33,703 bases of DNA, taken from NCBI GenBank assembly GCA_009903935.1, contig WYEG01000049.1, forward strand, positions 1 to 33,703, given 5' to 3'. Position numbers and translations under genes: made by a program. Shown here one piece after another: positions 1 through 9,260 of this stretch. The stretch's first letter is position 1, and every line of letters begins with the position of its first letter. Below the pieces are notes generated by a model that did no database searches, was not told where the DNA came from, and saw only the letters and a program-made list of their open reading frames with translations. The DNA is from Caldimicrobium sp. (GTDB taxonomy: Bacteria; Desulfobacterota; Thermodesulfobacteria; Thermodesulfobacteriales; Thermodesulfobacteriaceae).

Positions 1-140
1 AGATGGTGATGCCAGGGGACAATGTGGAGCTTGAGGTTGAGTTGATAAAGCCTGTGGCGTTGGAGGAGGGTTTGAGGTTTGCGATAAGGGAAGGTGGAAG
101 GACAGTAGGAGCAGGCGTTGTCACAAAAATAATAGAATAG
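1..140 (+). CDS. tuf: Elongation factor Tu, C-terminal end (partial)
   Basis: Only the last 46 codons are inside the window, read from base 3 to the TAG at 138-140. The peptide contains MVMPGDN and ends [17 protein letters not shown], which is the end of beta-barrel domain III of EF-Tu, the GTPase that delivers aminoacyl-tRNA to the ribosome. Its place directly before rpsJ is the usual end of a str operon (rpsL-rpsG-fusA-tuf) joined to the S10 cluster. The stop lies 19 bases before the preferred rpsJ start, so co-transcription is likely. The GTPase domain lies off the left edge and cannot be judged. Confidence 0.95.
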   Translation, partial: MVMPGDNVELEVELIKPVALEEGLRFAIREGGRTVGAGVVTKIIE

Positions 141-159
141 GTAGCAAGGGGTAATGGGT

Positions 160-471
160 ATGCTTAGCTCTCCGAAGATACGAATAAAGCTTAAGAGTTA
201 TGACCATCGAGTTTTAGACCGCTCGGTTATTCAGATTGTGAACACGGCAAAGGAGACCGGCGCCAAGGTGGTAGGACCTATTCCGCTTCCTACCAAGATT
301 AGTAGATGGACGGTTCTTAGGTCTCCACACATTGATAAGAATTCTCGGGAACAGTTTGAGATAAGAGAGCATAAACGTTTGTTAGAAATTTATGAACCTA
401 CCCAGCAGACGATAGATGCCCTTATGCAGCTTGAGTTGCCTGCTGGGGTAGAGGTGGAGATAAAGACGTAA
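160..471 (+). CDS. rpsJ: 30S ribosomal protein S10
   Basis: S10 is a small-subunit head protein that also serves as NusE in transcription antitermination. The product has the family blocks [15 protein letters not shown] near the N-terminus, GPIPLPTK, and [15 protein letters not shown] in the middle. I choose the ATG at 160 (103 aa) because AAGGGG at 146-151 sits 8 bases before it; the in-frame ATG at 154 would be only 2 bases from that site. Length fits the family (about 102 aa). It opens the S10 cluster and is followed 14 bases later by rplC. Confidence 0.96.
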   Translation: MLSSPKIRIKLKSYDHRVLDRSVIQIVNTAKETGAKVVGPIPLPTKISRWTVLRSPHIDKNSREQFEIREHKRLLEIYEPTQQTIDALMQLELPAGVEVEIKT

Positions 472-485
472 AGGGAGTGATGGAT

Positions 486-1121
486 ATGAAAATAGAGGGA
501 ATTTTAGGCAAAAAACTCGGCATGACTCGAGTTTTTGATGGTGAAGGTAATGCCATACCGGTAACTGTGCTTGAGGTTGGTCCTTGTGCGGTCGTTCAGG
601 TAAAGACAGTGGAGAAGGATGGCTACAATGCGGTCCAACTTGGGTTTAAGCCTAAAAAGCTAACCAAGTGCACTTTACCCATGATCGGGCATTTCTTGAA
701 AGCAGGTCTTGATACTGGTTTTTATCTCCTTAGAGAGTTTAAAGTTGAGGACCCAAATCAGTTTAAGCCTGGTCAGGTTATAACTCTTGCCGATTTAGCT
801 CTTGAGCCTGGGATGAAAGTTGATGTGACTGGGACGAGTAAAGGGCGTGGATTTACCGGGACGATTAAGCGTTGGAACTTCCAAAGGCAGCCGATGAGCC
901 ATGGTGCAAAGAAGGTTCATCGTAAACGCGGGTCAAGCGGAGCAAACACCTTCCCAGGACGGGTTATCAAGGGGAAGAAAATGGCTGGTCACTATGGTGC
1001 CGAGACGGTGACTATTAAAAATTTGACGGTAGTTGATGTTATACCTGATAAGAATTTACTTTTAGTGAAAGGCGGAGTGCCTGGCTGGCCTAATGGTTAT
1101 GTGATGGTTTACTTTAAATAA
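486..1121 (+). CDS. rplC: 50S ribosomal protein L3
   Basis: L3 is an early-assembly large-subunit protein that reaches toward the peptidyl transferase centre. Visible family motifs are GILGKKLGMTRVFDGEG at the N-terminus, TGTSKGRGFTGTIKRW in the centre and MSHGAKKVHRKRGSSG, the loop that approaches the catalytic centre. The frame is open from a GTG at 477 and an ATG at 480, but those overlap the ribosome-binding site AAGGGAG (471-477); the ATG at 486, 8 bases behind it, is the better start and gives 211 aa. It is followed by rplD. Confidence 0.96.
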   Translation: MKIEGILGKKLGMTRVFDGEGNAIPVTVLEVGPCAVVQVKTVEKDGYNAVQLGFKPKKLTKCTLPMIGHFLKAGLDTGFYLLREFKVEDPNQFKPGQVITLADLALEPGMKVDVTGTSKGRGFTGTIKRWNFQRQPMSHGAKKVHRKRGSSGANTFPGRVIKGKKMAGHYGAETVTIKNLTVVDVIPDKNLLLVKGGVPGWPNGYVMVYFK

Positions 1122-1138
1122 GGATGAGGGAGAAACAG

Positions 1139-1771
1139 ATGAGTGAAGTAAAGGTTAAGCTTATTGATGGACAGGGGAAGATAGTTGGAGATATAGGTCT
1201 GCCAGCAGATATATACGGAGTTGAGCCTAAGGTTGGATTGTTGCATGAGGTTGTTCGCTGGCAGATGGCAAGATGGAGGGCAGGGACGGCCTGCACTAAG
1301 ACTAGAGGTGAAGTAAGAGGAGGTGGAAGAAAGCCCTGGCCTCAGAAGCATACAGGTAGGGCAAGGCAGGGGTCGATCAGAGCTCCTCAGTGGGTTGGTG
1401 GAGGAGTAGTCCATGGACCTAAGCCAAGGGACTATGAATTTAAGTTGAACAAGAAGGTCAGAAGGCTCGGTTTAAAGATGTCATTAGCTACGAGGGCTTT
1501 AACTGGAAACCTTTTTGTGGCAACGGAGTTTCCAAAGTTAGAAAAACCCAAAACAAAAGAGATATTAAACTATTTAAGCAATCTTGGCACCGATTCTGCC
1601 CTTTTTATTGTCCCGGAAAGGGACCTTGTTTTAGAAGCCTCAGCGAGGAACCTACCTAAGGTTAAGGTTTTAGCCGTAGAAGGGCTTAATGTATATGATG
1701 TGCTAAACCATGAAAAGTTGATCATTGAACAATCTGCCTTGCCAAAGATTGAAGAAAGGTTGAGGAGATAA
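1139..1771 (+). CDS. rplD: 50S ribosomal protein L4
   Basis: L4 binds 23S rRNA, lines the exit tunnel, and in enterobacteria represses the S10 operon. Motifs: GGRKPWPQKHTGRARQGSIR, the basic tunnel loop, and GPKPRDY soon after, then the C-terminal globular part. The frame opens at ATG 1124, but GAGGGAG at 1126-1132 lies within that extension and points to ATG 1139 (210 aa, start MSEVKVKLID). I cannot see the S10 leader, which would lie upstream of the window, so L4 autoregulation cannot be tested here. Confidence 0.96.
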   Translation: MSEVKVKLIDGQGKIVGDIGLPADIYGVEPKVGLLHEVVRWQMARWRAGTACTKTRGEVRGGGRKPWPQKHTGRARQGSIRAPQWVGGGVVHGPKPRDYEFKLNKKVRRLGLKMSLATRALTGNLFVATEFPKLEKPKTKEILNYLSNLGTDSALFIVPERDLVLEASARNLPKVKVLAVEGLNVYDVLNHEKLIIEQSALPKIEERLRR

Positions 1772-1774
1772 GCC

Positions 1775-2065
1775 ATGAAGGATCCAAGGACGATTATTCT
1801 TGCCCCGATAATAACGGAAAAATCTATGCTTCTTAAGGAGAAGAACAATCAAGTAAGTTTTTGGGTTGACCCTTCAGCAAATAAGATCGAGATAAAAAAA
1901 GCTGTAGAAGACCTGTTTAAGGTTAAAGTGCTTGATGTTCAGACGATTAGGGTTAAGGGGAAACCTAAAGGTAGTTTTAGGTATCAAGGAAGGACATCGA
2001 TAAGGAAGAAGGCGATCGTTAAACTTGCACCTGGGCAAACAATCGAATTTTTTGAGACATTATAA
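1775..2065 (+). CDS. rplW: 50S ribosomal protein L23
   Basis: L23 sits at the tunnel exit and is the docking point for trigger factor and the signal recognition particle. The 96-residue product has [14 protein letters not shown] near the start and VRVKGKPKG-like basic residues ([17 protein letters not shown]) in the middle, as in the family. The ATG at 1775 is preceded by GGAGAT inside the end of rplD, 3 bases after whose stop it begins. Trigger factor, its functional partner, is encoded further along in this window at 24652-25932. Confidence 0.96.
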   Translation: MKDPRTIILAPIITEKSMLLKEKNNQVSFWVDPSANKIEIKKAVEDLFKVKVLDVQTIRVKGKPKGSFRYQGRTSIRKKAIVKLAPGQTIEFFETL

Positions 2066-2082
2066 ATTAGGGGAGTGATAGC

Positions 2083-2907
2083 ATGCCAATAAAAAAATGT
2101 AAGCCAACCTCTCCTGGTCGTAGGTTCATGACCATTTTGGTGAATCCGGACTTAGCCAAAAAGGAGCCGGAAAAGGGCTTAGTTGAGCCTAAGAAGAGCA
2201 CGGGTGGGAGGAATAACTACGGAAGGGTAACGGTAAGGTTTAGAGGTGGTGGGCATAAAAGGCTTTACAGGGTCGTTGATTTTAAACGGGATAAGGACAA
2301 CATTCCAGCCAAGGTCGTTGCCTTAGAGTATGACCCAAACAGGTCGGCAAACATTGCCCTTCTTCAGTATGCTGATGGGGAGAAGCGTTATATTCTTGCC
2401 CCTGAGGGTTTAAAGGTTGGCGACATCGTTATGTCAGGTGAGAATGTAGAGATTAAGGTAGGAAACGCTTTACCTTTGAAAAATATACCAGTTGGAACGA
2501 TGGTTCATAATGTGGAACTAAGACCCGGGAAAGGGGGGCAGCTTGCCCGTTCGGCTGGGGCTTTTGCACAGATCCTTGGCAAGGAAGGGACTTATGTTAT
2601 AATAAGACTTCCTTCTGGGGAAATTCGAAAGGTTCATGGCGATTGCCGAGCTACAATCGGTCAGGTTGGGAACCTTGAATGGGAAAACATTGTTATAGGT
2701 AAGGCTGGAAGGTCAAGATGGCTTGGAAGAAGACCCCATGTGCGAGGAGTGGCCATGAACCCCGTTGACCACCCCTTAGGTGGTGGTGAGGGTAGGACTC
2801 ATGGCGGACGTCATCCTTGTTCTCCTTGGGGTCAACTTTGTAAAGGACTTAAAACGAGGGGTAAGAAACCCTCTGATAAGTTTATAATTAAGAGACGTAA
2901 AGGTTAA
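2083..2907 (+). CDS. rplB: 50S ribosomal protein L2
   Basis: L2 is a core large-subunit protein needed for subunit joining and peptidyl transferase assembly. The 274-residue product has [17 protein letters not shown] (about 44-60), the RNA-binding OB/SH3 part, and near the C-terminus [16 protein letters not shown] with the essential His, then [14 protein letters not shown]. Length is normal. It starts 17 bases after rplW with a GGGAGTG site, and is followed by rpsS after 15 bases. Confidence 0.97.
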   Translation: MPIKKCKPTSPGRRFMTILVNPDLAKKEPEKGLVEPKKSTGGRNNYGRVTVRFRGGGHKRLYRVVDFKRDKDNIPAKVVALEYDPNRSANIALLQYADGEKRYILAPEGLKVGDIVMSGENVEIKVGNALPLKNIPVGTMVHNVELRPGKGGQLARSAGAFAQILGKEGTYVIIRLPSGEIRKVHGDCRATIGQVGNLEWENIVIGKAGRSRWLGRRPHVRGVAMNPVDHPLGGGEGRTHGGRHPCSPWGQLCKGLKTRGKKPSDKFIIKRRKG

Positions 2908-2922
2908 CGGAGGTTTTAAAGG

Positions 2923-3213
2923 ATGCCAAGGTCTAAGAAGAAAGGACCCTTTGTTGATGAGCATTTGATGAAGAAGGTTTTGAAGGCTCGAGAGACTGGG
3001 GATAAACGTCCGATTAAAACCTGGAGCAGAAGGTCGACGATTGTTCCTGAGATGGTTGGTTTGACCTTTGCGGTCCACAACGGACATAAGTTTATACCGG
3101 TGTATGTAACGGAGAATATGGTTGGACATAAGCTTGGAGAATTTGCCCCGACTCGCACCTTTAAGGGGCATCCAGCCGATAAAGGAAAGGTTAAGGGAGT
3201 AAAGAAGAAGTAA
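2923..3213 (+). CDS. rpsS: 30S ribosomal protein S19
   Basis: S19 sits on the 30S head near the A site, bound with S13. The 96-residue product starts [12 protein letters not shown] and has [18 protein letters not shown] followed by a block around [20 protein letters not shown], all family hallmarks. A GGAGG site (2909-2913) precedes the ATG. Its partner S13 is encoded at 12385-12753. The basic C-terminal tail (VKGVKKK) is normal. Confidence 0.97.
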   Translation: MPRSKKKGPFVDEHLMKKVLKARETGDKRPIKTWSRRSTIVPEMVGLTFAVHNGHKFIPVYVTENMVGHKLGEFAPTRTFKGHPADKGKVKGVKKK

Positions 3214-3225
3214 GGGAGGAGAGCC

Positions 3226-3579
3226 TTGAGAGCCAAAGCGACAGCCAGATATGTTTTGATTTCCCCTTACAAGGCAAGGTTAGTTATAGATACGATCCGG
3301 GGGAAAAAGGTAGATGAGGCGTTAAACATTTTGAATTCTTTGCCTAAAAAAGGTGCTCGGATTATAAAAAAGGTTTTGCTTTCGGCTATCGCTAACGCCG
3401 AGAATAATTATGGTATGGACCCTGACAAGCTTTATGTGGTGCGGGCGTATGTGGATGAGGGTCCAAGGTTAAAGAGGATTTGGCCTCGTGGTTGGGGAAG
3501 AGCAAGCCGGATCTTGAGGCGCATGAGCCATATAACCGTTGAGGTTGAGGAACTCGATATTCGCGGAAAAAGGAGGTAA
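3226..3579 (+). CDS. rplV: 50S ribosomal protein L22
   Basis: L22 contacts all 23S rRNA domains and its long hairpin lines the exit tunnel. The 117-residue product has [20 protein letters not shown] at the N-terminus and the hairpin signature near the C-terminus with [18 protein letters not shown]. The start is TTG at 3226, preceded by GGGAGGAGAG with good spacing; no ATG fits. The hairpin appears intact and shows no obvious macrolide-resistance deletion. Confidence 0.96.
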   Translation: MRAKATARYVLISPYKARLVIDTIRGKKVDEALNILNSLPKKGARIIKKVLLSAIANAENNYGMDPDKLYVVRAYVDEGPRLKRIWPRGWGRASRILRRMSHITVEVEELDIRGKRR

Positions 3580-3582
3580 GCC

Positions 3583-4245
3583 TTGGGGCAGAAGGTTAAT
3601 CCAATAGGGTTGAGAATAGGGATTACGCGCACCTGGGATTCCCGGTGGGTAGCAAAGCCATCGGAGTTTTCCAAGTTTGTTTATGAAGATTATCTGATTA
3701 GAAAGTATTTGAAAGAAAAATATTACCATGCGGGTATACCAAAGATAGAGATAGAGAGGGCAGGGACTAATGTTAGGATAATTATTCATGCGGCAAGACC
3801 AGGAATTGTTATCGGTAAAAAGGGAGCAGAAATTGAAAAGATCAAGTCTGAGCTTAAGAAACAATTTAAGGATCGCGATATAGAGGTAACGGTTGAGGAG
3901 GTTAGGAGACCTGAGCTTGAAGCTCAGCTTGTTGCTGAAAACATTGCTCAGCAGATAGAAAAGCGTGTTTCCTTTAGGCGGGCTATGAAGAGGGCTGTGG
4001 CCTTGGTTATGAGGTATGGAGCACAAGGAGTTAAGGTTGAATGCTCTGGAAGGCTTGGGGGTGCGGAAATTGCCCGTAGCGAATGGTATCGTGTCGGAAG
4101 GGTGCCACTTACTACCTTGAGAGCCGACATTGATTATGGTTTTGCCGTTGCGGTTACTAAGTATGGAACCATCGGTGTTAAGGTATGGATCTTTAAGGGT
4201 GAGGTTTTACCAGAGAAGGCAGGACAAGAAAGAATAATAATTTAG
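3583..4245 (+). CDS. rpsC: 30S ribosomal protein S3
   Basis: S3 lies at the mRNA entry site and helps unwind mRNA. The 220-residue product starts [16 protein letters not shown] and has a type II KH domain with [16 protein letters not shown] (the GKKG loop), then the C-terminal domain with [20 protein letters not shown]. The start is TTG at 3583, preceded by AGGAGG (3571-3576) inside the end of rplV, only 3 bases after its stop. Length is typical (210-235). Confidence 0.97.
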   Translation: MGQKVNPIGLRIGITRTWDSRWVAKPSEFSKFVYEDYLIRKYLKEKYYHAGIPKIEIERAGTNVRIIIHAARPGIVIGKKGAEIEKIKSELKKQFKDRDIEVTVEEVRRPELEAQLVAENIAQQIEKRVSFRRAMKRAVALVMRYGAQGVKVECSGRLGGAEIARSEWYRVGRVPLTTLRADIDYGFAVAVTKYGTIGVKVWIFKGEVLPEKAGQERIII

Positions 4246-4259
4246 AGGTGAGGTGAGCC

Positions 4260-4676
4260 ATGCTTCTTCAGCCGAGGAAGACTAAGTATAGAAAACAACA
4301 GAAAGGAAGGGTTAGGGGGAAGGCTTCCCGTGGCTATACCCTTGCCTTTGGTGATTACGGTTTAAAAGTGTTAGAGGGTGGGTGGCTTACAGCTCAGCAA
4401 TTAGAGGCTGGGCGTGTGGCGATTGTCCGCACAGCAAGGAAAGGTGCCAAAGTTTGGATAAGGGTTTTTCCGGATAAACCCATAACTAAGAAGCCTGCGG
4501 AAACCAGGATGGGTAAGGGTAAGGGACCTGTTGAGGGCTGGGTAGCGGTGGTAAAGCCCGGAACTATTATCTATGAGATATCTGGGGTTCCTGCTGAAGT
4601 AGCGAAGGAGGCTTTGAGGCTTGCTGGTTCAAAGCTACCTTTCAAATGTAAGATAGTGAGCCGGGAGGAACTTTAA
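4260..4676 (+). CDS. rplP: 50S ribosomal protein L16
   Basis: L16 organises the A-site region of 23S rRNA. The 138-residue product has [17 protein letters not shown] at the start, [20 protein letters not shown] in the centre and [19 protein letters not shown], all standard for the family. The start follows GAGGTGAG with normal spacing. Its TAA shares one base with the rpmC ATG, so the two genes are probably translationally coupled. Confidence 0.97.
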   Translation: MLLQPRKTKYRKQQKGRVRGKASRGYTLAFGDYGLKVLEGGWLTAQQLEAGRVAIVRTARKGAKVWIRVFPDKPITKKPAETRMGKGKGPVEGWVAVVKPGTIIYEISGVPAEVAKEALRLAGSKLPFKCKIVSREEL

Positions 4677-4876
4677 TGAAGGCAAAAGAGCTGCGTGAGC
4701 TATCAATACCCGAGCTAAAGGAAAGGGTTGCTAAGCTAAGGGAAGAATTGATGAACCTGAGATTTCAGAAGACCATACACAAGCTTGAAAATCCCATGAG
4801 GATTAGGCAGGTAAGGCGAGAGATAGCCAGAGTTTTAACTATTCTTAAAGAAAAGGAAAGGTCTGCAAACCAATAA
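4676..4876 (+). CDS. rpmC: 50S ribosomal protein L29
   Basis: L29 is a small two-helix protein next to L23 at the tunnel exit. The 66-residue product has [20 protein letters not shown] and LREELMNLRFQK, then the second helix with IRQVRREIARVLTILKEKE. It overlaps rplP by one base, and its binding site CGGGAGGA lies in the end of rplP. Length and sequence are normal. Confidence 0.96.
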   Translation: MKAKELRELSIPELKERVAKLREELMNLRFQKTIHKLENPMRIRQVRREIARVLTILKEKERSANQ

Positions 4877-4895
4877 GTTTATAGGGGTTTAGAGT

Positions 4896-5168
4896 ATGGG
4901 GAAGCGCAAAGAGTTTATCGGGACTGTGGTATCAGACAAGATGGATAAGACGGTTGTTGTGCTTGTCGAGACTATGGTGAGGCATCCTCTCTATGAAAAG
5001 TTTGTGAGGAGAAGGAAAAAATACATGGCTCATGATGAGAATAACGAGTGTAGGATTGGGGATAAAGTCCTTATTGAAGAAACAAGACCCCTTTCTCGCA
5101 GAAAGCGTTGGAGGGTAAAGAAAATACTTGAAAGGGCAAAAGTTCTTTCTACTGAAGGGACTGAATAA
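4896..5168 (+). CDS. rpsQ: 30S ribosomal protein S17
   Basis: S17 is an OB-fold primary binder of 16S rRNA. The 90-residue product has [38 protein letters not shown] and [20 protein letters not shown], as expected. The ATG at 4896 has GGGG-type purines 8-14 bases upstream rather than a strong site. Length matches the family (about 85-90). Confidence 0.96.
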   Translation: MGKRKEFIGTVVSDKMDKTVVVLVETMVRHPLYEKFVRRRKKYMAHDENNECRIGDKVLIEETRPLSRRKRWRVKKILERAKVLSTEGTE

Positions 5169-5186
5169 AGAAGGGGGTGATGGGTC

Positions 5187-5555
5187 ATGATACGCCAACA
5201 GACCTATCTTAATGTGGCTGATAATTCTGGAGCTAAGGAGCTTCTTTGTATTAGAGTTCTTGGCGGACCAGGTAGACAATACGGAACGGTTGGAGATATT
5301 ATCGTTGCTTCGGTGAAGGATGCTTTACCCAACTCCAAGGTGAAAAAGGGTGATGTAGTTAAGGCAGTGATCGTTAGGACGAAAAAGGAGGTCCAGAGAC
5401 CTGATGGGACGACCATCAGGTTTGATGAGAATGCTGCAGTTTTGATAAATCAGTATAAAGAGCCCATCGGGACCCGTATTTTTGGCCCTGTAGCCAGGGA
5501 GTTGAGGGCCAAAGGATTTATGAAGATCATTTCGTTAGCACCTGAGGTCTTATAA
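5187..5555 (+). CDS. rplN: 50S ribosomal protein L14
   Basis: L14 lies at the subunit interface and forms bridges with 16S rRNA. The 122-residue product is textbook: [20 protein letters not shown], then [30 protein letters not shown] and [11 protein letters not shown] near the C-terminus. AAGGGGGTGAT precedes the ATG with good spacing. This marks the start of the spc part of the cluster (rplN-rplX-rplE-rpsN-rpsH). Confidence 0.97.
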   Translation: MIRQQTYLNVADNSGAKELLCIRVLGGPGRQYGTVGDIIVASVKDALPNSKVKKGDVVKAVIVRTKKEVQRPDGTTIRFDENAAVLINQYKEPIGTRIFGPVARELRAKGFMKIISLAPEVL

Positions 5556-5569
5556 AGAGGGGTGAAAGG

Positions 5570-5938
5570 ATGATAAAACGAGGAGCCAACAAGGGGTTGC
5601 CAAAGCCCCACGAGGCAAAGGTTCATGTAAAAAAGAACGATACAGTGGTAGTAATTGCTGGAAGAGATAAGGGAAAGATTGGGAAGGTTCTTCAGGTCTT
5701 CCCAAGAAAGGGGAGGGCTATCGTTGAGGGAGTAAACATTGTAAAAAGACATATGAAGCCTACTCCTTACAGCTCCGGGGGCATAGTGGAGAAACCTGCT
5801 CCCATTCATGTTTCTAATCTTATGCTTTACTGCGGAAAATGTAAAAGAGGGGTAAAGGTAGCCAAAAAGATACTTGAAGATGGAACTAAGGTAAGGGTTT
5901 GCAAAAAATGTGGAGAAATTATTGAGCCGAAGGAGTAA
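5570..5938 (+). CDS. rplX: 50S ribosomal protein L24 with a C-terminal Cys4 pair
   Basis: L24 starts large-subunit assembly and borders the tunnel exit. The KOW motif is visible as [20 protein letters not shown] (about 24-43), followed by [12 protein letters not shown]. The C-terminal part carries CGKC (88-91) and CKKC (111-114), two pairs of cysteines that could hold zinc, as in many L24 proteins of deep-branching and thermophilic bacteria. At 122 residues it is slightly longer than the 103-residue E. coli form because of this segment. A GAGGGGTGAAAGG site precedes the ATG. Confidence 0.96.
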   Translation: MIKRGANKGLPKPHEAKVHVKKNDTVVVIAGRDKGKIGKVLQVFPRKGRAIVEGVNIVKRHMKPTPYSSGGIVEKPAPIHVSNLMLYCGKCKRGVKVAKKILEDGTKVRVCKKCGEIIEPKE

Positions 5939-5944
5939 GGGGCA

Positions 5945-6481
5945 ATGGACTTGAGAGAACACTATCAAAAGGTGGTTAAGCCAAAGCTTGTTGAAAGATT
6001 TGGTTATAAAAATATCCATCAAATACCAAAGATTGAAAAGATAGCGGTAAACATGGGGCTGAGCGAGGCCACGCAAAACCCTAAGATTGTGGACCAAGCC
6101 CTTGAAGAGCTTGCGATAATTACAGGGCAAAGACCAAAGGTTTGCCGAGCAAGGAAATCTATTGCCGGGTTTAAGCTAAGGAAGGGTATGCCCATTGGGG
6201 TAATGGTTACCCTTCGGGGAAAGAGGATGTATGATTTTTTGGCAAGACTCATTAACATAGCCATTCCAAGGCTTAGAGATTTTAAAGGGTTACCAAGGTC
6301 TGGATTTGATGGAAGGGGAAATTATACCTTAGGACTTGCAGACCATACTATTTTCCCTGAGCTTGATGCAAGCAAGGTTGAAAAGGTAAAAGGTATGAGC
6401 ATCACCATCGTGACCACGGCGAAGACCGATGAGGAGGCTTACGAGTTGTTAAAAGAGATGGGAATGCCCTTTAGGAGGTAA
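5945..6481 (+). CDS. rplE: 50S ribosomal protein L5
   Basis: L5 binds 5S rRNA in the central protuberance and contacts P-site tRNA. The 178-residue product has [40 protein letters not shown] and the stretch [20 protein letters not shown], then HTIFPELD; all are family blocks. It starts 7 bases after rplX with AAGGGGC near its ATG. The AGGAGG for the next gene (6473-6478) lies in its last codons. Confidence 0.97.
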   Translation: MDLREHYQKVVKPKLVERFGYKNIHQIPKIEKIAVNMGLSEATQNPKIVDQALEELAIITGQRPKVCRARKSIAGFKLRKGMPIGVMVTLRGKRMYDFLARLINIAIPRLRDFKGLPRSGFDGRGNYTLGLADHTIFPELDASKVEKVKGMSITIVTTAKTDEEAYELLKEMGMPFRR

Positions 6482-6487
6482 TTGATA

Positions 6488-6673
6488 ATGCCAAGAAAAG
6501 CTCAATTAGAGAAAGCAAAGAGAGAGCCTAAGTTTAAGGTGAGAAAGAGGAATAGATGCAGTATCTGTGGGCGAGCTCGAGCCTACATACGGAGGTTTGG
6601 GCTTTGTAGAATGTGTTTTAGAAAGTTAGCATCCGAAGGGAAGATTCCAGGTGTAAGAAAGGCAAGTTGGTAA
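6488..6673 (+). CDS. rpsN: 30S ribosomal protein S14, zinc type
   Basis: This is the short, zinc-binding S14 of 61 residues (often named rpsZ), a 30S head protein. Cysteines at 24, 27, 40 and 43 (CSIC, CRMC) form the zinc ribbon. The frame is open from a TTG at 6482, but the ATG at 6488 is 9 bases after AGGAGG (6473-6478) and gives the usual [10 protein letters not shown] start. The zinc form is common in thermophiles and agrees with zinc forms of S4 and L36 in this window. Confidence 0.95.
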   Translation: MPRKAQLEKAKREPKFKVRKRNRCSICGRARAYIRRFGLCRMCFRKLASEGKIPGVRKASW

Positions 6674-6689
6674 GGGAGGGCTAAGTAAG

Positions 6690-7085
6690 ATGATGACCGA
6701 TCCGATTTCCGATATGTTGATGAGAATAAAAAACGCTCTTATGGCTCGTCATAAGACAGTAGTTGTGCCTGGTTCAAAGCTAAAACTTGAAATTGCAAGG
6801 ATTTTGAAGGATGAAGGCTACATCGAAGATTATCGTGTAGTAGAAGAAAAGCCCCAGATAAAGATAGAGATTGTCCTTAAGTACGATGAAAAAAAGAGAC
6901 CTGTTATCGCGGGGATAAAAAGGGTAAGCAAGCCAGGGAGGCGTATATATAGAGGTTACAAAGAGCTTCCAAGGGTTCTTGACGGAATGGGGATTGCGAT
7001 CATTTCCACCTCGCAGGGCATTATGACCGACCATGAGGCAAGGAAGAGGCGACTTGGTGGTGAAGTAATCTGTGAAATTTGGTAA
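6690..7085 (+). CDS. rpsH: 30S ribosomal protein S8
   Basis: S8 is a primary 16S rRNA binder and, in E. coli, the translational repressor of the spc operon. The 131-residue product has [19 protein letters not shown] at the start, the middle [20 protein letters not shown] and the C-terminal signature [20 protein letters not shown]. Two ATGs are adjacent (6690 and 6693); both fit the GGGAGGG site. I did not find a clear S8-type rRNA mimic before rplE, but this was checked by eye only. Confidence 0.97.
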   Translation: MMTDPISDMLMRIKNALMARHKTVVVPGSKLKLEIARILKDEGYIEDYRVVEEKPQIKIEIVLKYDEKKRPVIAGIKRVSKPGRRIYRGYKELPRVLDGMGIAIISTSQGIMTDHEARKRRLGGEVICEIW

Positions 7086-7097
7086 AGGGGTGATAGT

Positions 7098-7697
7098 ATG
7101 GCTGATGTTTCACGGGTTGGTAGGAAGCCTATAGAGATACCACCACAGGTAAAGGTTGAAATAAAGGATGATGGTGTAGTTCGCGTTGAAGGTCCAAAGG
7201 GGACCTTAGAAAAAAAGATGCCACCTTTGGTTAAGGTCGTTAAGGAGGGGAATTTACTCAAGGTGGAGATGGATGCTCCGCAAAAGAAGCTTTTAAACAA
7301 GGCAAAGGCGTTTCAAGGATTAGCAAGGGCTTTGCTTAATAACATGATAGTTGGGACGACGCAGGGGTTTACAAAGGCTTTAGACATTGTTGGTTTAGGA
7401 TACAAGGCTGAGCTTAAAGGGAACGATGAGATTGTTTTTTCATTAGGTTATTCTCATCCCATCAATTTTAAACTTCCTCAGGGAATTTCTGCAAAGGTCG
7501 AGAGGGGAACGGGTGAGGTTCAGGTAAGGGTTACCCTTTCAGGCATTGATAAGGAGTTGTTAGGACAGGTTGCGGCAAACATCCGTAGACTTAGACCGCC
7601 AGAGCCTTACAAGGGTAAGGGCATAAGGTATGCTGATGAGGTAATCCTTCGCAAGGCTGGAAAGAGCGGTAAGGGTGGAAAGGGAGGTAAGAAGTGA
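7098..7697 (+). CDS. rplF: 50S ribosomal protein L6 with a Gly/Lys tail
   Basis: L6 sits near the sarcin-ricin loop and the GTPase-associated region. The 199-residue product has [27 protein letters not shown], the centre block LVGLGYKAE-like ([13 protein letters not shown]), and the C-terminal signature [19 protein letters not shown]. It is about 20 residues longer than the usual 178 because of a basic Gly/Lys tail ([14 protein letters not shown]). The stop TGA shares one base with the rplR ATG (TGATG). Confidence 0.96.
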   Translation: MADVSRVGRKPIEIPPQVKVEIKDDGVVRVEGPKGTLEKKMPPLVKVVKEGNLLKVEMDAPQKKLLNKAKAFQGLARALLNNMIVGTTQGFTKALDIVGLGYKAELKGNDEIVFSLGYSHPINFKLPQGISAKVERGTGEVQVRVTLSGIDKELLGQVAANIRRLRPPEPYKGKGIRYADEVILRKAGKSGKGGKGGKK

Positions 7698-8083
7698 TGA
7701 GACCAGAAAAAAAATTAGAAGCAAGATTAAGAAGGAAAAAAAGGGTAAGGAAGAAGATATTTGGTTATCTTGAGAGACCAAGGGTAAGCGTCTTTCGTAG
7801 TCATAAGCATATCTATGCTCAGATCATCAATGATGTGGAAGGGCATACCTTGGTTGCTCTATCTTCGTTATCTCCCGAGGTGAAAACCAAGGTTGAGGAG
7901 TTGAAGAGCAAAGGAGAGGTCAAAGGTAAGGTAGATGTAGCAAGGCTTGTGGGAAGAATGCTTGCTGAAAAGGCAAAGGCGAAGGGTATAACCAAGGTGG
8001 TTTTTGACCGTGGTGGATATAAATACCATGGACGGGTTAAAGCCTTGGCTGAAGGTTTGAGAGAGGGTGGATTAGAATTTTAA
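7697..8083 (+). CDS. rplR: 50S ribosomal protein L18
   Basis: L18 binds 5S rRNA together with L5. The 128-residue product has a basic N-terminus rich in Arg/Lys, then [20 protein letters not shown], and near the C-terminus [20 protein letters not shown], the family signature. The ATG at 7697 overlaps the rplF stop by one base and is about 7 bases after GGGAGGTAA (7682-7690); the GTG at 7694 is a poorer choice. Confidence 0.96.
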   Translation: MRPEKKLEARLRRKKRVRKKIFGYLERPRVSVFRSHKHIYAQIINDVEGHTLVALSSLSPEVKTKVEELKSKGEVKGKVDVARLVGRMLAEKAKAKGITKVVFDRGGYKYHGRVKALAEGLREGGLEF

Positions 8084-8096
8084 AGGGGGTGTGATC

Positions 8097-8600
8097 TTGG
8101 CAAGAGGAGCGGAAGAGCTAATTGAAAAGATAATTCAGATAAGAAGAGTAACTAAGGTGACCAAGGGTGGAAAAAAGCTTCGCTTTGCCGCTCTTGTTGT
8201 GGTTGGCGATGGAAAGGGAAGGGTTGGTTATGCCCTTGGTAAAGCGCCTGAAGTCCCAGATGCTATAAGAAAGGCGATTGAGAAGGCAAAGAAGGAGATG
8301 ATCGAGGTTCCTATTGTTCATGGCACTATACCTCACAGGATAGAGGAAGAATTTTCGGCAACTAAGATAATACTAAGACCAGCTCCTCCGGGAACTGGAG
8401 TTATTGCGGGTGGAACGGTTCGTGCTATTATGGATGCTGTCGGTGTTACCGATGTGGTTACTAAATGTATAGGGAACAGCAATCCCCATAACTTGGTTAA
8501 GGCAACCTTTAAAGCCTTTGAGAGGCTTCAGAGCCTTGATTATGTGGCTAAGAAGAGAGGTAAGACCAAGGAAGAAATCCTTGAGAGGGTAAGGGGATGA
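8097..8600 (+). CDS. rpsE: 30S ribosomal protein S5
   Basis: S5 is a decoding-fidelity protein at the mRNA entry channel. Motifs: [20 protein letters not shown], the N-terminal dsRNA-binding fold, then [20 protein letters not shown] and [20 protein letters not shown] in the C-terminal domain. AAAGGGGG (8082-8089) points to the TTG at 8097 (167 aa, [11 protein letters not shown]); the GTG at 8091 would touch the site. Its TGA overlaps the rpmD ATG by four bases. Confidence 0.95.
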   Translation: MARGAEELIEKIIQIRRVTKVTKGGKKLRFAALVVVGDGKGRVGYALGKAPEVPDAIRKAIEKAKKEMIEVPIVHGTIPHRIEEEFSATKIILRPAPPGTGVIAGGTVRAIMDAVGVTDVVTKCIGNSNPHNLVKATFKAFERLQSLDYVAKKRGKTKEEILERVRG

Positions 8601-8782
8601 GGAAGCTTAAGATTACTTTAAAAAGAAGCAGATACGGGTGGAAGCCAGAGCATAGAGAGACCTTAAAGGGCTTGGGTTTAAAAAAGATAGGGCAGACGGT
8701 GGTAAGGGATGATACACCTGAAATTAGGGGTATGGTTAGGAAAATAAGCCATCTTGTTGAGGTGGAGGAATATGAAGGATAG
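8597..8782 (+). CDS. rpmD: 50S ribosomal protein L30
   Basis: L30 is a small ferredoxin-like-fold protein missing from some lineages. The 61-residue product has [20 protein letters not shown], then [20 protein letters not shown] and [13 protein letters not shown], the whole family profile. It starts in an ATGA overlap with rpsE, so translation is likely coupled. Its last codons (GGAGGAATATG) also supply the binding site and start of rplO. Confidence 0.95.
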   Translation: MRKLKITLKRSRYGWKPEHRETLKGLGLKKIGQTVVRDDTPEIRGMVRKISHLVEVEEYEG

Positions 8783-9248
8783 TATAGTTGATTTAAGCAA
8801 TCTTAAACCTTTTTATGGGGCAAAGCATAAGGAAAAAAGGGTTGGACGTGGTCATGGGTCAGGTCACGGGAAGACCTCTGGAAGAGGGCATAAAGGACAG
8901 AAGGCTAGGGAGGGTCTTGATATTAGACCCTTCTTTGAGGGCGGGCAGACCCCTATCATCAGAAGGTTGCCCAAGCGGGGATTTAAAAACATCTTCAAGG
9001 TTGAGTATGCGGTGGTTAATGTAGGTGCCTTAAGCAAGGCTTTCTCCCCAAATGAGGTTGTGGATGAAAATTCTTTAAGGGAGAAGGGGCTGATTAAAGG
9101 TAAAGGTAAGCCTATAAAACTTCTCGGAAATGGAGAAATTAACATACCTTTGACCATAAGGGTTCATGCGGTATCAAGGTCGGCTAAGGAGAAGGTTGAG
9201 AAGGCTGGGGGTAGGGTTGAACTTATTAAAAAAGTGGTCAAGTCTTAA
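8772..9248 (+). CDS. rplO: 50S ribosomal protein L15
   Basis: L15 is an rRNA-binding protein needed late in 50S assembly. The 158-residue product contains [20 protein letters not shown], the Gly-rich extension, then GFEGGQTP-like ([18 protein letters not shown]). I take the ATG at 8772, which overlaps the end of rpmD by 11 bases and follows GGAGG closely (about 3 bases, tighter than usual); a TTG at 8754 is the alternative. It lies directly before secY, as in nearly all spc operons. Confidence 0.94.
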   Translation: MKDSIVDLSNLKPFYGAKHKEKRVGRGHGSGHGKTSGRGHKGQKAREGLDIRPFFEGGQTPIIRRLPKRGFKNIFKVEYAVVNVGALSKAFSPNEVVDENSLREKGLIKGKGKPIKLLGNGEINIPLTIRVHAVSRSAKEKVEKAGGRVELIKKVVKS

Positions 9249-9260
9249 GGTTTAAGAATA

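Noticed and set aside
3469-4026. 185-codon open frame on the - strand
   Set aside because: It is antisense to rplV and rpsC, whose products are certain; no binding site and no recognisable sequence.
5450-6130. 226-codon open frame on the - strand
   Set aside because: It lies opposite rplN, rplX and rplE and mirrors their codon bias; not a plausible gene.
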